Below, piece by piece: positions 35,404 to 43,981 of a stretch of 64,000 nucleotides of DNA (within the stretch, counting starts at the first letter, position 1; every line of letters starts with the position of its first letter). Position numbers and translations under genes: made by a program. The DNA lies in assembly GCA_949425635.1 (NCBI GenBank), contig CASPWD010000009.1:1-64000 (forward strand). Direction: 5' to 3'. A model generated the notes under the pieces. The model worked only from the letters and a program-made list of their open reading frames with translations, had not been told where the DNA came from and made no database searches. The DNA is from an uncultured Bacilli bacterium (GTDB lineage: Bacteria > Bacillota_I > Bacilli_A > RF39 > UBA660).

Positions 35404-36408
35404 ATGAATATTGATGTTTTCTTAAACGAAATGATTGTAGATTTTTTCTGTAATATGATGGAATTTGAAGGATTGTCTGAAGAAGAAAGAGAACAAAAAT
35501 TAATGAGCGTTGATGGTTTAGAAGCTGAGGATAAGGAAGTTGTTGCTAATAACATAGAAGAAATTGATGTTGAGCATATCCAGGATGAAGTTTATGCTTT
35601 TGCGAAGGAGACGCATCATGAGAGTGGAATTAGTGCGCCTAATTTAGTAAAATTCTTAGCACAAAAAATGTTTATCTATCATTATGACGATAAGGATAAG
35701 GCATTGGTAAATTATCTTAGAAATGTTTCAATAGATGATTTAATAGATTTTTTTGAAGAAAATGATGATTTTGGTCGTGCAATGATTTCAGCTTTTATAA
35801 ACACTGAAGTTTATGAAGAAGAATATGAAGAAACGATAGAAAAGATAAAAATAACTGATTCTGAAACTATGGAAAAGTTCAAATTAGATCCACCAGAGAT
35901 TAAAATAACTACTTTAAATGATTTTTTAAGAAATATTATTTGCAATTTATATAATCATTATATTGAAAATGGTTGTGATGACATTACAGCTTTAAATAAT
36001 GTTTGGGCTTATTTCTTCAGAGACTTTGATCCATTGGGAGAACTTGATAAAATGGGTATTGATTTAAGAAGTAAAAATTTTTATAAAAAGTATATGATTA
36101 ACTTAATGTACGCCGATTTATATGAGGATGTTTCTAATGAAGCTATAAGAAAAGGTCCAGATTATGAGGATCGTCTTGCATTATCTATTCCTTTAATAAC
36201 GACACATATTGGACTAATTAGTCTGCCTAAAGAAGAAGGCGTAAGAAATAGAATTTTAAAACATTTTATTCTTCTACAAGATGAACAAGAGAAGAAAAAA
36301 CAAAACAGAAAGAAAACTCATGTTGATGGTAGAATCCACATATTAAAAAAAGTTAATCCAACTTATATTTTAGATGAATTAACTTTAGGGTTTTCGAAAC
36401 ATTTTTAA
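35404..36408 (+). CDS. acidic cytoplasmic protein, unknown
   Basis: 334 residues from the ATG at 35404, which has AGGTGGTG upstream; an in-frame ATG at 35320 would add a hydrophobic stretch from non-coding T-rich DNA. The protein is rich in Glu and Asp (about 40-90: EGLSEEEREQKL, NNIEEIDVEHIQDEVYAF) and mostly helical, ending in a short basic patch (KKKQNRKKTH). No membrane helix and no catalytic motif seen. No family recognised. Divergent from the NodB-like gene. Confidence 0.6.
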   Translation: MNIDVFLNEMIVDFFCNMMEFEGLSEEEREQKLMSVDGLEAEDKEVVANNIEEIDVEHIQDEVYAFAKETHHESGISAPNLVKFLAQKMFIYHYDDKDKALVNYLRNVSIDDLIDFFEENDDFGRAMISAFINTEVYEEEYEETIEKIKITDSETMEKFKLDPPEIKITTLNDFLRNIICNLYNHYIENGCDDITALNNVWAYFFRDFDPLGELDKMGIDLRSKNFYKKYMINLMYADLYEDVSNEAIRKGPDYEDRLALSIPLITTHIGLISLPKEEGVRNRILKHFILLQDEQEKKKQNRKKTHVDGRIHILKKVNPTYILDELTLGFSKHF

Positions 36409-36490
36409 TTTTAAGGACTTCTAAGTCGAATATTATAACTTAGATATTTGGTAATAATTTATTTTTATCAGGTTAGTAATTTTTAGGGTG

Positions 36491-36522
36491 AAATCTTACA
36501 TATTTTGTAAGATTTTTTTATT
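36491..36522. terminator. bidirectional terminator
   Basis: AAATCTTACA and TGTAAGATTT form a perfect 10-bp stem with a five-base loop and T runs on both strands, between the unknown gene and the convergent ssb. Confidence 0.85.
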
Positions 36523-36525
36523 TTT

Positions 36526-36885
36526 TTATTCTTCATCGTCTTCGTCAGTTTCGTCATTTTTAGAATTGTTAGATGATAAGAATGTCACTTTTTCAGCAAT
36601 TACTTCTGTTGTATATTTTTTGGTGCCTTCTTTATCTTCATAACTACTTACTTGGATTCTTCCACGAATACCAACAATATCACCTTTTTTACAATATTCA
36701 CTAGTACTTGCTGCTACAGCGTTCCATAATGTACATCTAATAAAGTCAGTTTCATAAACACCATCACAATTTTTGAAAGTTCTTTGAACAGCTAATAAGA
36801 GAGTTGTTACTTTTTTACCATTTTCTGTTTCAACTACTTCTAGATTATCTGTAAGTCTTCCAACTAGCATAACTTGATTAAGCAT
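36526..36885 (-). CDS. ssb: single-stranded DNA-binding protein
   Basis: A 119-residue SSB with one OB fold (about 1-100): MLNQVMLVGRLTDNLEVVET, FIRCTLWNAVAASTSEYCKKG and GIRGRIQVSSYED. It is shorter than the usual 160-residue replicative SSB. It lacks the linker and the C-terminal DDDIPF tip and ends instead in a purely acidic DETDEDDEE. That resembles Bacillus SsbB, used in transformation. It stands alone, not between rpsF and rpsR. GGAGGGAAAAGCC precedes the ATG. Confidence 0.92.
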   Translation of the reverse strand: MLNQVMLVGRLTDNLEVVETENGKKVTTLLLAVQRTFKNCDGVYETDFIRCTLWNAVAASTSEYCKKGDIVGIRGRIQVSSYEDKEGTKKYTTEVIAEKVTFLSSNNSKNDETDEDDEE

Positions 36886-36910
36886 GGCTTTTCCCTCCTT
36901 TCAAGAAGTG

Positions 36911-36939
36911 ATAATAGCAAATACTCAATTGGGAAACAA
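36911..36939 (-). promoter_or_regulatory. ssb promoter candidate
   Basis: On the minus strand TTGTTT (36934-36939) and TATTAT (36911-36916) with a 17-base spacer. Confidence 0.4.
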
Positions 36940-37024
36940 ATTGATAAAAAATGGTTTTATCCTCGAAAAAGAAGCTAAAAAATTTTTTTGCTTAGAGCAA
37001 ACTAATTTTTTGGCAATAAAAATT

Positions 37025-37049
37025 GGTATCAAATTTTGTGTTTGATACC
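37025..37049 (-). terminator. sufB terminator
   Basis: GGTATCAAA and TTTGATACC form a 9-bp stem with a seven-base loop, followed on the minus strand by AATTTTTATT. Confidence 0.65.
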
Positions 37050-37114
37050 ATTTTTAATTTTTTTGAGTATTTTTTTATTTTTTATATTTTTTACATAATA
37101 TTTACAAATAAATA

Positions 37115-38410
37115 TTATTCTTTTAAAAGTCGATTTAATTCTACTGCATATTCCATAGGTAATTCTTTCTTAAAGTCACTAATAAAGCCCATTATTAATA
37201 ATTCTTTTGCAGTATCTTCACTTAAGCCCTTACTTGTTAAATAAAACATTTTTTCGGCAGATACTTTAGAAATTGTTGCTTCATGTTCAAGTACACTACT
37301 ATTATTACCTAATATATTAGTTGGGAATGTATCGCTTCTCGAGATATCATCTAGAAGAATTGTATCACATTTTATACTAGCTTTACTATTAAGAGCTGTT
37401 TTTCCTATCTTAGTTAAGCCACGATAGTTGCTTACACCACCATCACTTGCAATAGATTTACTTACAATATTACTCTTAGTATTTTTACCGATGTGAATCA
37501 TTTTGGCTCCAGCATCTAATTGTTGACCAGACTTGGCGTATGCAATAGATATTGAATTACCAGTTGCTCCCTCACCTTTTAAAATACATGACGGATATTT
37601 CATCGTAATTTTACTACCAATATTTCCATCTACCCATTCCATTAAACCATAATCATCGACAATAGCTCTTTTAGTAACTAAATTATAAACGTCAGTTGAC
37701 CAGTTTTGGATAGTTGAATAACGACAATGAGCATTCTTTTTAATAAATATTTCAACAACTCCAGCATGTAAAGATGTTACACTATATTCTTTGGCAGTAC
37801 ATCCTTCAATATAGCTTAAATCAGCACCTTCATCAACAATAATTATAGTTCTTTCGAATTGACCAAGTGATTCTGTTTCGATTCTAAAATAACTTTGAAG
37901 AGGACGATTTACCTTAACACCTTTTGGAATATAAATGAAAGATCCTCCTGACCAGACAGCACCATTTAAAGCAGTATATTTATTTTCTGCATAATTAACT
38001 AAATGGTTAAAGTATTCTTTAAATAGTTCTGGATACTTTTGCAAGGCATCGTCTGTTGATGTAAAAATAATTCCTTCGTCATCTAAAGATTGATTATGGT
38101 AAATCACTTCGCTTTCAAACTGGTTAGTAACTCCACCTAAATACTTTTTTTCAGCATCTATAACACCTAGTTCATCAAAACTATTACGAATACTACAATT
38201 TACTTTTTTCCAATCGTTAGTAATCTTCTCTTCCGTTCCTTTATAATAAGTTATATTATCAAAATCCAACTCTAATTTTGGACCAAATTTAGGATTATCC
38301 AATTCTTGAAATTTTTTAAAAGACTTAAGACGAAATTCTAACATCCATTCTGGTTCGTTTTTCTTTTTTGATAAATCTATAACAAATTGTTCATTTAGTT
38401 CTCTTTTCAT
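37115..38410 (-). CDS. sufB: Fe-S cluster assembly scaffold SufB
   Basis: 431 residues from the ATG at 38410 (MKRELNEQF); ATGs 6 and 27 bases upstream cannot be excluded. The SufB signature WGSGSF-like segment reads AVWSGGSFIYIPKGVKV and the core beta-helix run includes YSTIQNWSTDVYNLVTKRA, GSKITMKYPSCILKG. SufB accepts sulfur and iron to build 4Fe-4S clusters with SufC and SufD. Unlike most Bacillota it is not next to sufC, sufD, sufS or sufU in this window. Divergent from the gene at 38494. Confidence 0.95.
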   Translation of the reverse strand: MKRELNEQFVIDLSKKKNEPEWMLEFRLKSFKKFQELDNPKFGPKLELDFDNITYYKGTEEKITNDWKKVNCSIRNSFDELGVIDAEKKYLGGVTNQFESEVIYHNQSLDDEGIIFTSTDDALQKYPELFKEYFNHLVNYAENKYTALNGAVWSGGSFIYIPKGVKVNRPLQSYFRIETESLGQFERTIIIVDEGADLSYIEGCTAKEYSVTSLHAGVVEIFIKKNAHCRYSTIQNWSTDVYNLVTKRAIVDDYGLMEWVDGNIGSKITMKYPSCILKGEGATGNSISIAYAKSGQQLDAGAKMIHIGKNTKSNIVSKSIASDGGVSNYRGLTKIGKTALNSKASIKCDTILLDDISRSDTFPTNILGNNSSVLEHEATISKVSAEKMFYLTSKGLSEDTAKELLIMGFISDFKKELPMEYAVELNRLLKE

Positions 38411-38493
38411 AAACATCACGCATTTATTATACATCATTCGTATTTATTTGAAAATAGAGAAATTTTTTGTTACTATTATTATAAGGTGATAAT

Positions 38494-39813
38494 ATGAATA
38501 TTATAGAAATTAATAAACAGACTTTATATAATTTATATGAGCAGTTTCCTGAAAGCTTTAGTGGATTAAAATTAGAAGGAAATAATTTAGTTTATAAAGG
38601 TGAAGCTGTTGATATAAGTAATTTTAACATTAATGATTTACTAACTCCTGAAACTGATTTTTATTCTTCATTAAGTGTTTTATCTTCAGAGGATATTTTT
38701 AAAATAATACGATTACATGCAATAAAATTAGATTCCTTAATGCAACGAGATGAAAAAAGTAAATCCGAGAAAAGAGTAGAAATTATAAAAAGTGAAAACC
38801 CTTTAATGAAAAATATTAGTATTGTAGTTAGAAATAACAATGGCTTAAGTGATGAGTTTTTAAATATTGTAGATAGTACAGGAAGAGATCATCTATTTAG
38901 AAATGATAGAGACGTTGACATATTCGATATATATGAGTCACTAAAGTATAGAAATATTGGACATGATATTACTCCTGATGAATTGGTAGATGCTATTAAT
39001 AGGAAACTTTATCAAGTACAGTTGAAAGATGCACGTACTATAATGGACTCTTCTACTGTTTCAGAACAATTTGCTAATAAGATTGATTTAGTTAATAGAC
39101 CTTATAAAGACGATAAAATGCACACAGTATATGGAAATGAAGACAATGATATTGCAATTGTTGCAGACAATGCTGGTGGAGAACATAAAGTTGTAACATT
39201 TGATCATAATCAATATGGAGATTTAGTCATGCAAAATCATGGTCAGAATGTTGCTGGTAGTGATACTTCTCTTGTTAATAATGGGACTGCACAAGATGTT
39301 GAATTTGAAAGCAACGTTAATTCTAATACTGAATTTGAGGTACAACAAGAAACTAATGATGAAATTATGGCTAGACTAATAACTCCAGAAGAATTTTATC
39401 GTTTAATTAGTTCTTCTGAAGATTTAAGTGAAAAACAAAGAAAAGATGTAGACTTATATTATGCATATATTGGAGATTTAATGATTTATGAAGATTACCT
39501 TTTAAGTGAGTTACGTCAGATGCTTAATGAATTCCGTGCTTTTGTGTATGATTTAGAATATGGAGATCATGAAGAAGACTTAAATCAAAATCAACAAGAA
39601 GCGATTGATAAAAATCATGAATTGGAAGAAAAGAAAACACAATATATTTCACCTGAGACAATGGAGCAAATAAATAAAGAAGTCAAAAAGCTTGAACTTA
39701 TTAGAGAGCATAGTTCTAATGATACAGGTAGTATAAGTACACTTCAAGTTATTGCTGTTATTGTTGGTATTTCTATTATTTTAACTGCTGTTACTTTATA
39801 TTTAATAAATTAA
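38494..39813 (+). CDS. tail-anchored acidic membrane protein, unknown
   Basis: A 439-residue protein. Residues 1-410 are polar, acidic and likely cytoplasmic; the only membrane segment is at the extreme C-terminus (ISTLQVIAVIVGISIILTAV), the layout of a tail-anchored protein. Residues about 320-400 are helical and could form a coiled coil (LEEKKTQYISPETMEQINKE). No known domain. ATAAGGTGA precedes the ATG. Such proteins often tether or scaffold at the membrane; that is inference. Confidence 0.6.
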   Translation: MNIIEINKQTLYNLYEQFPESFSGLKLEGNNLVYKGEAVDISNFNINDLLTPETDFYSSLSVLSSEDIFKIIRLHAIKLDSLMQRDEKSKSEKRVEIIKSENPLMKNISIVVRNNNGLSDEFLNIVDSTGRDHLFRNDRDVDIFDIYESLKYRNIGHDITPDELVDAINRKLYQVQLKDARTIMDSSTVSEQFANKIDLVNRPYKDDKMHTVYGNEDNDIAIVADNAGGEHKVVTFDHNQYGDLVMQNHGQNVAGSDTSLVNNGTAQDVEFESNVNSNTEFEVQQETNDEIMARLITPEEFYRLISSSEDLSEKQRKDVDLYYAYIGDLMIYEDYLLSELRQMLNEFRAFVYDLEYGDHEEDLNQNQQEAIDKNHELEEKKTQYISPETMEQINKEVKKLELIREHSSNDTGSISTLQVIAVIVGISIILTAVTLYLIN

Positions 39814-39842
39814 AAAAATGTTTCATTTGAAACATTTTTTAT
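39814..39842. terminator. bidirectional terminator
   Basis: AAAAAATGTTTCA and TGAAACATTTTTT form a perfect stem with a two-base loop between the tail-anchored protein gene and convergent pta. Confidence 0.85.
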
Positions 39843-40840
39843 TTTGTTATGGCTTGAACAGATGTAATAGCAACTACCCCTACTATATCTTCTGTACTAC
39901 AACCACGTGATAAATCATTTACTGGTTTTTTAATTCCTTGTGTTATTGGGCCATATGCTTCAGCTTTTGCAAGTCTTTGAACTAGTTTATATCCAATATT
40001 CCCAGCATCTAAATCAGGGAATATTAAAACATTTGCGTGTCCAGCCACTTTAGAATTTGGAGCTTTAGACGCCGCAACACTTGGCACGATAGCTGCATCA
40101 AGCTGTAATTCACCATCAATGTTATATTCTGGGTATTCTTTTTTCGCAATAGAGACAGCTTCGACAACTTTGTCTACATCAGGATGAGAAGCACTTCCCA
40201 TAGTAGAGTGTGAAAGTAAAGCTGTAACCGCTTTTTCACCAGTAAGTAATTCAAATGATTCTGATGATGAAGCGGCAATAGCTGCAAGACGCTCTGGGTC
40301 TGGATTTTGTTCTAATCCTGAATCGCCGAAGACAAAAGTTCCATTTAGACCATATTCACAATTTGGAACAACCATTAAGAAGAATGCTGATACTAACTTA
40401 GCATCTTCTTTAGTTTTGATAATTTGTAAAGCAGGTCTTAATGTATTCGCTGTCGAATGACATGCTCCTGAGACAATGCCATCTGCATGATCTAACTTAA
40501 CAAGCATACATGCATAATACATATAGTCATCTAATAAAGTTTGTCTAGCTAATTCTAAAGTCATACCTTTATTCTTTCTTAACTCGTAAAATTCATTTAC
40601 TAAAGTGTCTGTTAAATCACTAGTAAATGGATTGATAATATTAATATCATCTAATTTAATATTTTCTTTTAAGGCTAAAGATGAAATTTCGTCTTCTTTT
40701 CCTATTAAAATTATTTCAGCAATTTTCTCATCTGTACATATTCTTGCTGCTTTTAAAACACGAGCATCCATTGTTTCAGGTAAGATTATCTTTTTTATAT
40801 TATTTCTAGCTCTTTCTTTTATTGAATCGATAAAATTCAT
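39839..40840 (-). CDS. pta: phosphate acetyltransferase
   Basis: A 333-residue Pta of the short class: ILPETMDARVLKAARICTDE at the start, GIVSGACHSTANTLRPALQI in the middle, and KVAGHANVLIFPDLDAGNIGYKLVQRL plus GITQGIKKPVNDLSRGC-type ending. It converts acetyl-CoA and phosphate to acetyl phosphate, the ATP-yielding route to acetate in fermenting cells. Partner ackA is not in the window. AGAAGGAAT precedes the ATG. Confidence 0.96.
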   Translation of the reverse strand: MNFIDSIKERARNNIKKIILPETMDARVLKAARICTDEKIAEIILIGKEDEISSLALKENIKLDDINIINPFTSDLTDTLVNEFYELRKNKGMTLELARQTLLDDYMYYACMLVKLDHADGIVSGACHSTANTLRPALQIIKTKEDAKLVSAFFLMVVPNCEYGLNGTFVFGDSGLEQNPDPERLAAIAASSSESFELLTGEKAVTALLSHSTMGSASHPDVDKVVEAVSIAKKEYPEYNIDGELQLDAAIVPSVAASKAPNSKVAGHANVLIFPDLDAGNIGYKLVQRLAKAEAYGPITQGIKKPVNDLSRGCSTEDIVGVVAITSVQAITK

Positions 40841-40884
40841 AACTATTCCTTCTTTCCTAAAATATTATATTATTTTTTTTCATC

Positions 40885-40908
40885 AAAAAAAAGTGTATTT
40901 ACACTTTT
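40885..40908 (-). terminator. terminator of the gene at 40907
   Basis: AAAAGTGTA and TACACTTTT form a 9-bp stem with a two-base loop, followed by T residues on the minus strand. Confidence 0.75.
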
Positions 40909-41653
40909 ATTGATTATTTATGTAAGCAGTATAAAATTCTATTATAGAACTATATATATAAGTTACTAAATCTTTTTTGTCTGAAAGACTTGGTAAATAT
41001 AAACTATAATTATTTGGCAGATAATTTCTTCTTAGTGCTGGCTCCTTTTCATAGTTGTTATTATGATGATTATACTTAATTGGAATAACTTTACCAGGCT
41101 TAAATAAATCTATGACATCTAAACGTGGTTGTTCTACTTTAATAGAGCGTGTTATTATAACACTAAATTGATTTTCTATTTCGATGTCAGTATACTTAAA
41201 ACCAAAAGAATCAATATTATTTATATAATTTTTTATATTGTCATTTTCATTGTATGTAAATAATTCAATTTGATAACTTTCTTCGACAAGACCTTCAATA
41301 TTAGTTACTAGTCCAGTTACTTCAATTGTAGGTTCTTCAATACTATATACTTCTTTATCCTCTAAGGCAAAATATCTTACTTCTAATTCTCTAGTTGTTT
41401 CATAATAAACATCGTCATTAGATAGCTCGACTGTTGTTTCATCCGTTTCATACTTTACAGATAAGTTACTTGGATTAATATCTAAAATAAAAGAGCCGAC
41501 TTCTACATTATATTGTCTTTCTTTAATACATTCTCTTAATAACTCAAATAATTTTTTTTTAATGCTTACTTTATCTAATTCACTACGTTCGTAACTATTT
41601 TGATATAAACAATTTTTTAGATTTTCAATTTTACTGGTTATTTCTTGATTCAT
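40907..41653 (-). CDS. soluble protein, unknown
   Basis: A 248-residue protein with no signal or membrane segment. The N-terminal 45 residues are helical (IENLKNCLYQNSYERSELDK); the rest alternates short strands with acidic loops (VEVGSFILDINPSNLSV, YYETTRELEVRYFAL), suggesting a beta-rich body. The C-terminus has an Asn/His-rich turn (IKYNHHNNNYEKEP). Not recognised. AGGTGATAAT precedes the ATG. It lies between pta and the anchored-protein pair. Confidence 0.55.
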   Translation of the reverse strand: MNQEITSKIENLKNCLYQNSYERSELDKVSIKKKLFELLRECIKERQYNVEVGSFILDINPSNLSVKYETDETTVELSNDDVYYETTRELEVRYFALEDKEVYSIEEPTIEVTGLVTNIEGLVEESYQIELFTYNENDNIKNYINNIDSFGFKYTDIEIENQFSVIITRSIKVEQPRLDVIDLFKPGKVIPIKYNHHNNNYEKEPALRRNYLPNNYSLYLPSLSDKKDLVTYIYSSIIEFYTAYINNQ

Positions 41654-41703
41654 ATTATCACCTATTCTTCATTTATTATAAAATATATTTAATTTTTTAA
41701 CAA

Positions 41704-41727
41704 GAAAAAGAAGTCGTGGTGACTTCT
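41704..41727 (-). terminator. terminator of the anchored-protein pair
   Basis: AGAAGTC and GACTTCT form a 7-bp stem with a five-base loop, followed by TTTTTC on the minus strand. Confidence 0.75.
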
Positions 41728-42568
41728 ATTCGTAAATATCTGGATAATAGGATACTTTATATTTTTTCAACATTTTATAATATATTTCACTATTATAAAT
41801 TACATATTCATTTTCGTATAAATAAGCTGTTCGATCAGAAAACATTGAATCAACACTAGGGCCAATAATGAAACTATAAATTTTGTCATTTTCAATTTTA
41901 GTACTTACATGTCCTTCTAGTTTTTCAATTAAAGCATTACCATTATTAATAAATTTATCTGATTTATAATAATATTTAGTTGTAATACTTTCTCCTGAAT
42001 CAGCTAGAAATTCCATATAATGTTCCATAGATAGATAACTTCCATCTAAATTCATACTGTTATTAGACACAAAAGTAAAGTGATCTAGTTCTGTTTCAAA
42101 TGGTTTGTGTTTTAAAAGAGTTCCATAATCATCTAAGACAATTAACATGTAGTCAAAACGAATAGCTAAATAATATTTGTCATCTAAACCTTTTATAAAA
42201 TAAAAGTTATCTTCGGTTAAATCATATAATGGGTCAAGATTTTTAATATCAAGTCCTTTGTTAGTATAAGAAACTGATTTTAGTTCACGATTATCAAAGT
42301 ATAAAGTGAAATCAAAATTATAATCTATTTTATTTTCTTCTTTTAATTCCTTTTTATCGACATTTATTTTTACTATATGTTTCTTATTATTGTAAGTTAC
42401 TTCGTACTCCTTAAAATAGTTATTAGTGCTCGTTTTCTTGCCTGATAGCTTTATTTCTGTATCATTCGTAGCAGAATTACTTGTTTTAAAACTAGCATAA
42501 AAGCTTATACTTGTTACGGAAATAACTAATACAAATAGAGATATTATTAATACAATTTTCTTTTTCAT
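41726..42568 (-). CDS. membrane-anchored extracytoplasmic protein, unknown (second of a pair)
   Basis: 280 residues from the ATG at 42568 (TAGGTGTAGTACT upstream); an ATG at 42607 lies inside the upstream gene. One N-terminal helix (KKKIVLIISLFVLVISVTSI), then a beta-rich outside domain with many Lys, Asp and Tyr. Its general build matches the neighbour at 42583 (helix, spacer, then a domain alternating short strands and charged turns with a long middle loop). No family recognised. The two genes are close to translationally coupled and probably one operon. Confidence 0.6.
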   Translation of the reverse strand: MKKKIVLIISLFVLVISVTSISFYASFKTSNSATNDTEIKLSGKKTSTNNYFKEYEVTYNNKKHIVKINVDKKELKEENKIDYNFDFTLYFDNRELKSVSYTNKGLDIKNLDPLYDLTEDNFYFIKGLDDKYYLAIRFDYMLIVLDDYGTLLKHKPFETELDHFTFVSNNSMNLDGSYLSMEHYMEFLADSGESITTKYYYKSDKFINNGNALIEKLEGHVSTKIENDKIYSFIIGPSVDSMFSDRTAYLYENEYVIYNSEIYYKMLKKYKVSYYPDIYE

Positions 42569-42582
42569 AGTACTACACCTAT

Positions 42583-43578
42583 CTAACATACTGATGCTGA
42601 ATCCCAATGGATTTCATACTCACCTATTTTTTGAGGACTTATCACGTTGTCTTTAATAATAAGTTCATATTCCTCTGCTATTCCAATATTACATTCTTGA
42701 GTTATATCGAAATATTTTATCTTATCTTTCATTAATGCTAAGTTGATTCCACCATATTCTTCAGATTTACCTTTTATTTTATAGCCGATAATAGAAGAAT
42801 ATTCCATCATATTTATAGAACGTCCTTCGTTGTCTGAATAAGTAAAGACATTTTTCTCTCCAGAATTTAAATGAACTGAAAGTTTTTCGAAGTTATCGTT
42901 CATTATATACACTTCATGATTTCTTATGTGATAACGTGGAAATTCTAATGTGTGCAAAATCGCATATTCTTTTGCATCAGCTCCAATAAAAATCTTTAAT
43001 TGTTCTGGTTCAAAAAAACAACCAGAATCAGAATAATTGGAAATAACTTCGCCCATAGTTGTATAATCATCAATTAATTCAACGTTATTTTCGTCAACGA
43101 TTTTATTATCTAAAATCATAAGATAATTTATTTTATGATTATTTAAAGTATATCTGACTTCTAAAATTTTGGTTTTATCATTCATTGTTATTTGATATTT
43201 TTGGATAAATTGAGAATCATTTTCGATATTTTCAATTTTGGTCATACGAGTTCTACCATCAATATAATCTTCTTCTAAAATGGGGTCTTTGTTAAGAGCT
43301 GGTGAATATCCTTTTAATAATTCAGAAACTTTTTTATTATTATTTTTATCTTCTTCAGGTTCCGAATCTTCTTTTTCTTCTTTATTTGAATCTTGATTAT
43401 CTGTTTCTTCTGTTTTTGTTCCTGAGTTTTTTTCATTATAATTTGTTTCAACATTTTTACTATCTTTCATACTTTTTACAATAAAAAAGCTAGATATGCC
43501 GATTAATATTAATACTACTGCTATAATACTAAAAATAATTATTTTTTTCTTATTAATTGGTTTCTTTTCCATTTCCAT
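42583..43578 (-). CDS. membrane-anchored extracytoplasmic protein, unknown (first of a pair)
   Basis: 331 residues from the ATG at 43578 (AGGTGATTGTA upstream). One membrane helix (KKIIIFSIIAVVLILIGI), a low-complexity acidic linker of Asn, Lys, Glu and Asp (about 40-90), then a beta-rich domain with one Cys (GCFFEPEQLKIF) and another at the C-terminus (ASVC). The linker would push the domain away from the membrane, through the cell wall. Function unknown. Confidence 0.6.
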   Translation of the reverse strand: MEMEKKPINKKKIIIFSIIAVVLILIGISSFFIVKSMKDSKNVETNYNEKNSGTKTEETDNQDSNKEEKEDSEPEEDKNNNKKVSELLKGYSPALNKDPILEEDYIDGRTRMTKIENIENDSQFIQKYQITMNDKTKILEVRYTLNNHKINYLMILDNKIVDENNVELIDDYTTMGEVISNYSDSGCFFEPEQLKIFIGADAKEYAILHTLEFPRYHIRNHEVYIMNDNFEKLSVHLNSGEKNVFTYSDNEGRSINMMEYSSIIGYKIKGKSEEYGGINLALMKDKIKYFDITQECNIGIAEEYELIIKDNVISPQKIGEYEIHWDSASVC

Positions 43579-43620
43579 TACAATCACCTACTATAGATAT
43601 TCTAACATAAAAAAAGTATA

Positions 43621-43644
43621 AAAAAAAGAAGCTTACTTCGCTTC
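43621..43644 (-). terminator. spoVS terminator
   Basis: GAAGC and GCTTC form a short stem overlapping the stop codon, followed by seven T on the minus strand. Confidence 0.55.
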
Positions 43645-43893
43645 AATAATAAGTTTAATGGCTGTTTTTTCTTTTCCGTCAATTTCAATATCCGTAAATG
43701 CTGGAATACAAACTAAATTAATTCCACTAGGTGAAATGTAGCCACGAGCAATTGAAACTGCTTTAACAGCTTGATTTAAGGCACCTGCTCCAACCGTTTG
43801 AATTTCGACACCACCTTTTTCTCTAAATATATTAGCAATAGCTCCAGCTACTTTACTAGGATTTGATTTACTTGATACTTTTAATATTTCCAT
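43633..43893 (-). CDS. spoVS: SpoVS family protein
   Basis: An 86-residue protein matching SpoVS almost end to end: MEILKVSSKSNPSKVAGAIA, GGVEIQTVGAGALNQAVKAV and ARGYISPSGINLVCIPAFTDI. SpoVS is a small DNA- or RNA-binding Alba-like protein needed for spore coat assembly in Bacillus and also kept in many non-sporulating bacteria. Sits alone. AGAGAGGAAAT precedes the ATG. Confidence 0.96.
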   Translation of the reverse strand: MEILKVSSKSNPSKVAGAIANIFREKGGVEIQTVGAGALNQAVKAVSIARGYISPSGINLVCIPAFTDIEIDGKEKTAIKLIIEAK

Positions 43894-43950
43894 ATTATTT
43901 ATTTCCTCTCTTTCATTTTAAATATATGTATTATTTTAAAAAATATGAAA

Positions 43951-43981
43951 AAGAAAAAACATTTAAGTTTCCTTAAACGTT
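43951..43981 (-). terminator. terminator of the surface-fibre operon
   Basis: AACGTTTAAG and CTTAAATGTT (one G-U) close a GAAA tetraloop on the minus strand and are followed by TTTTTTC. It overlaps the stop codon of the last gene in the cluster. Confidence 0.8.
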
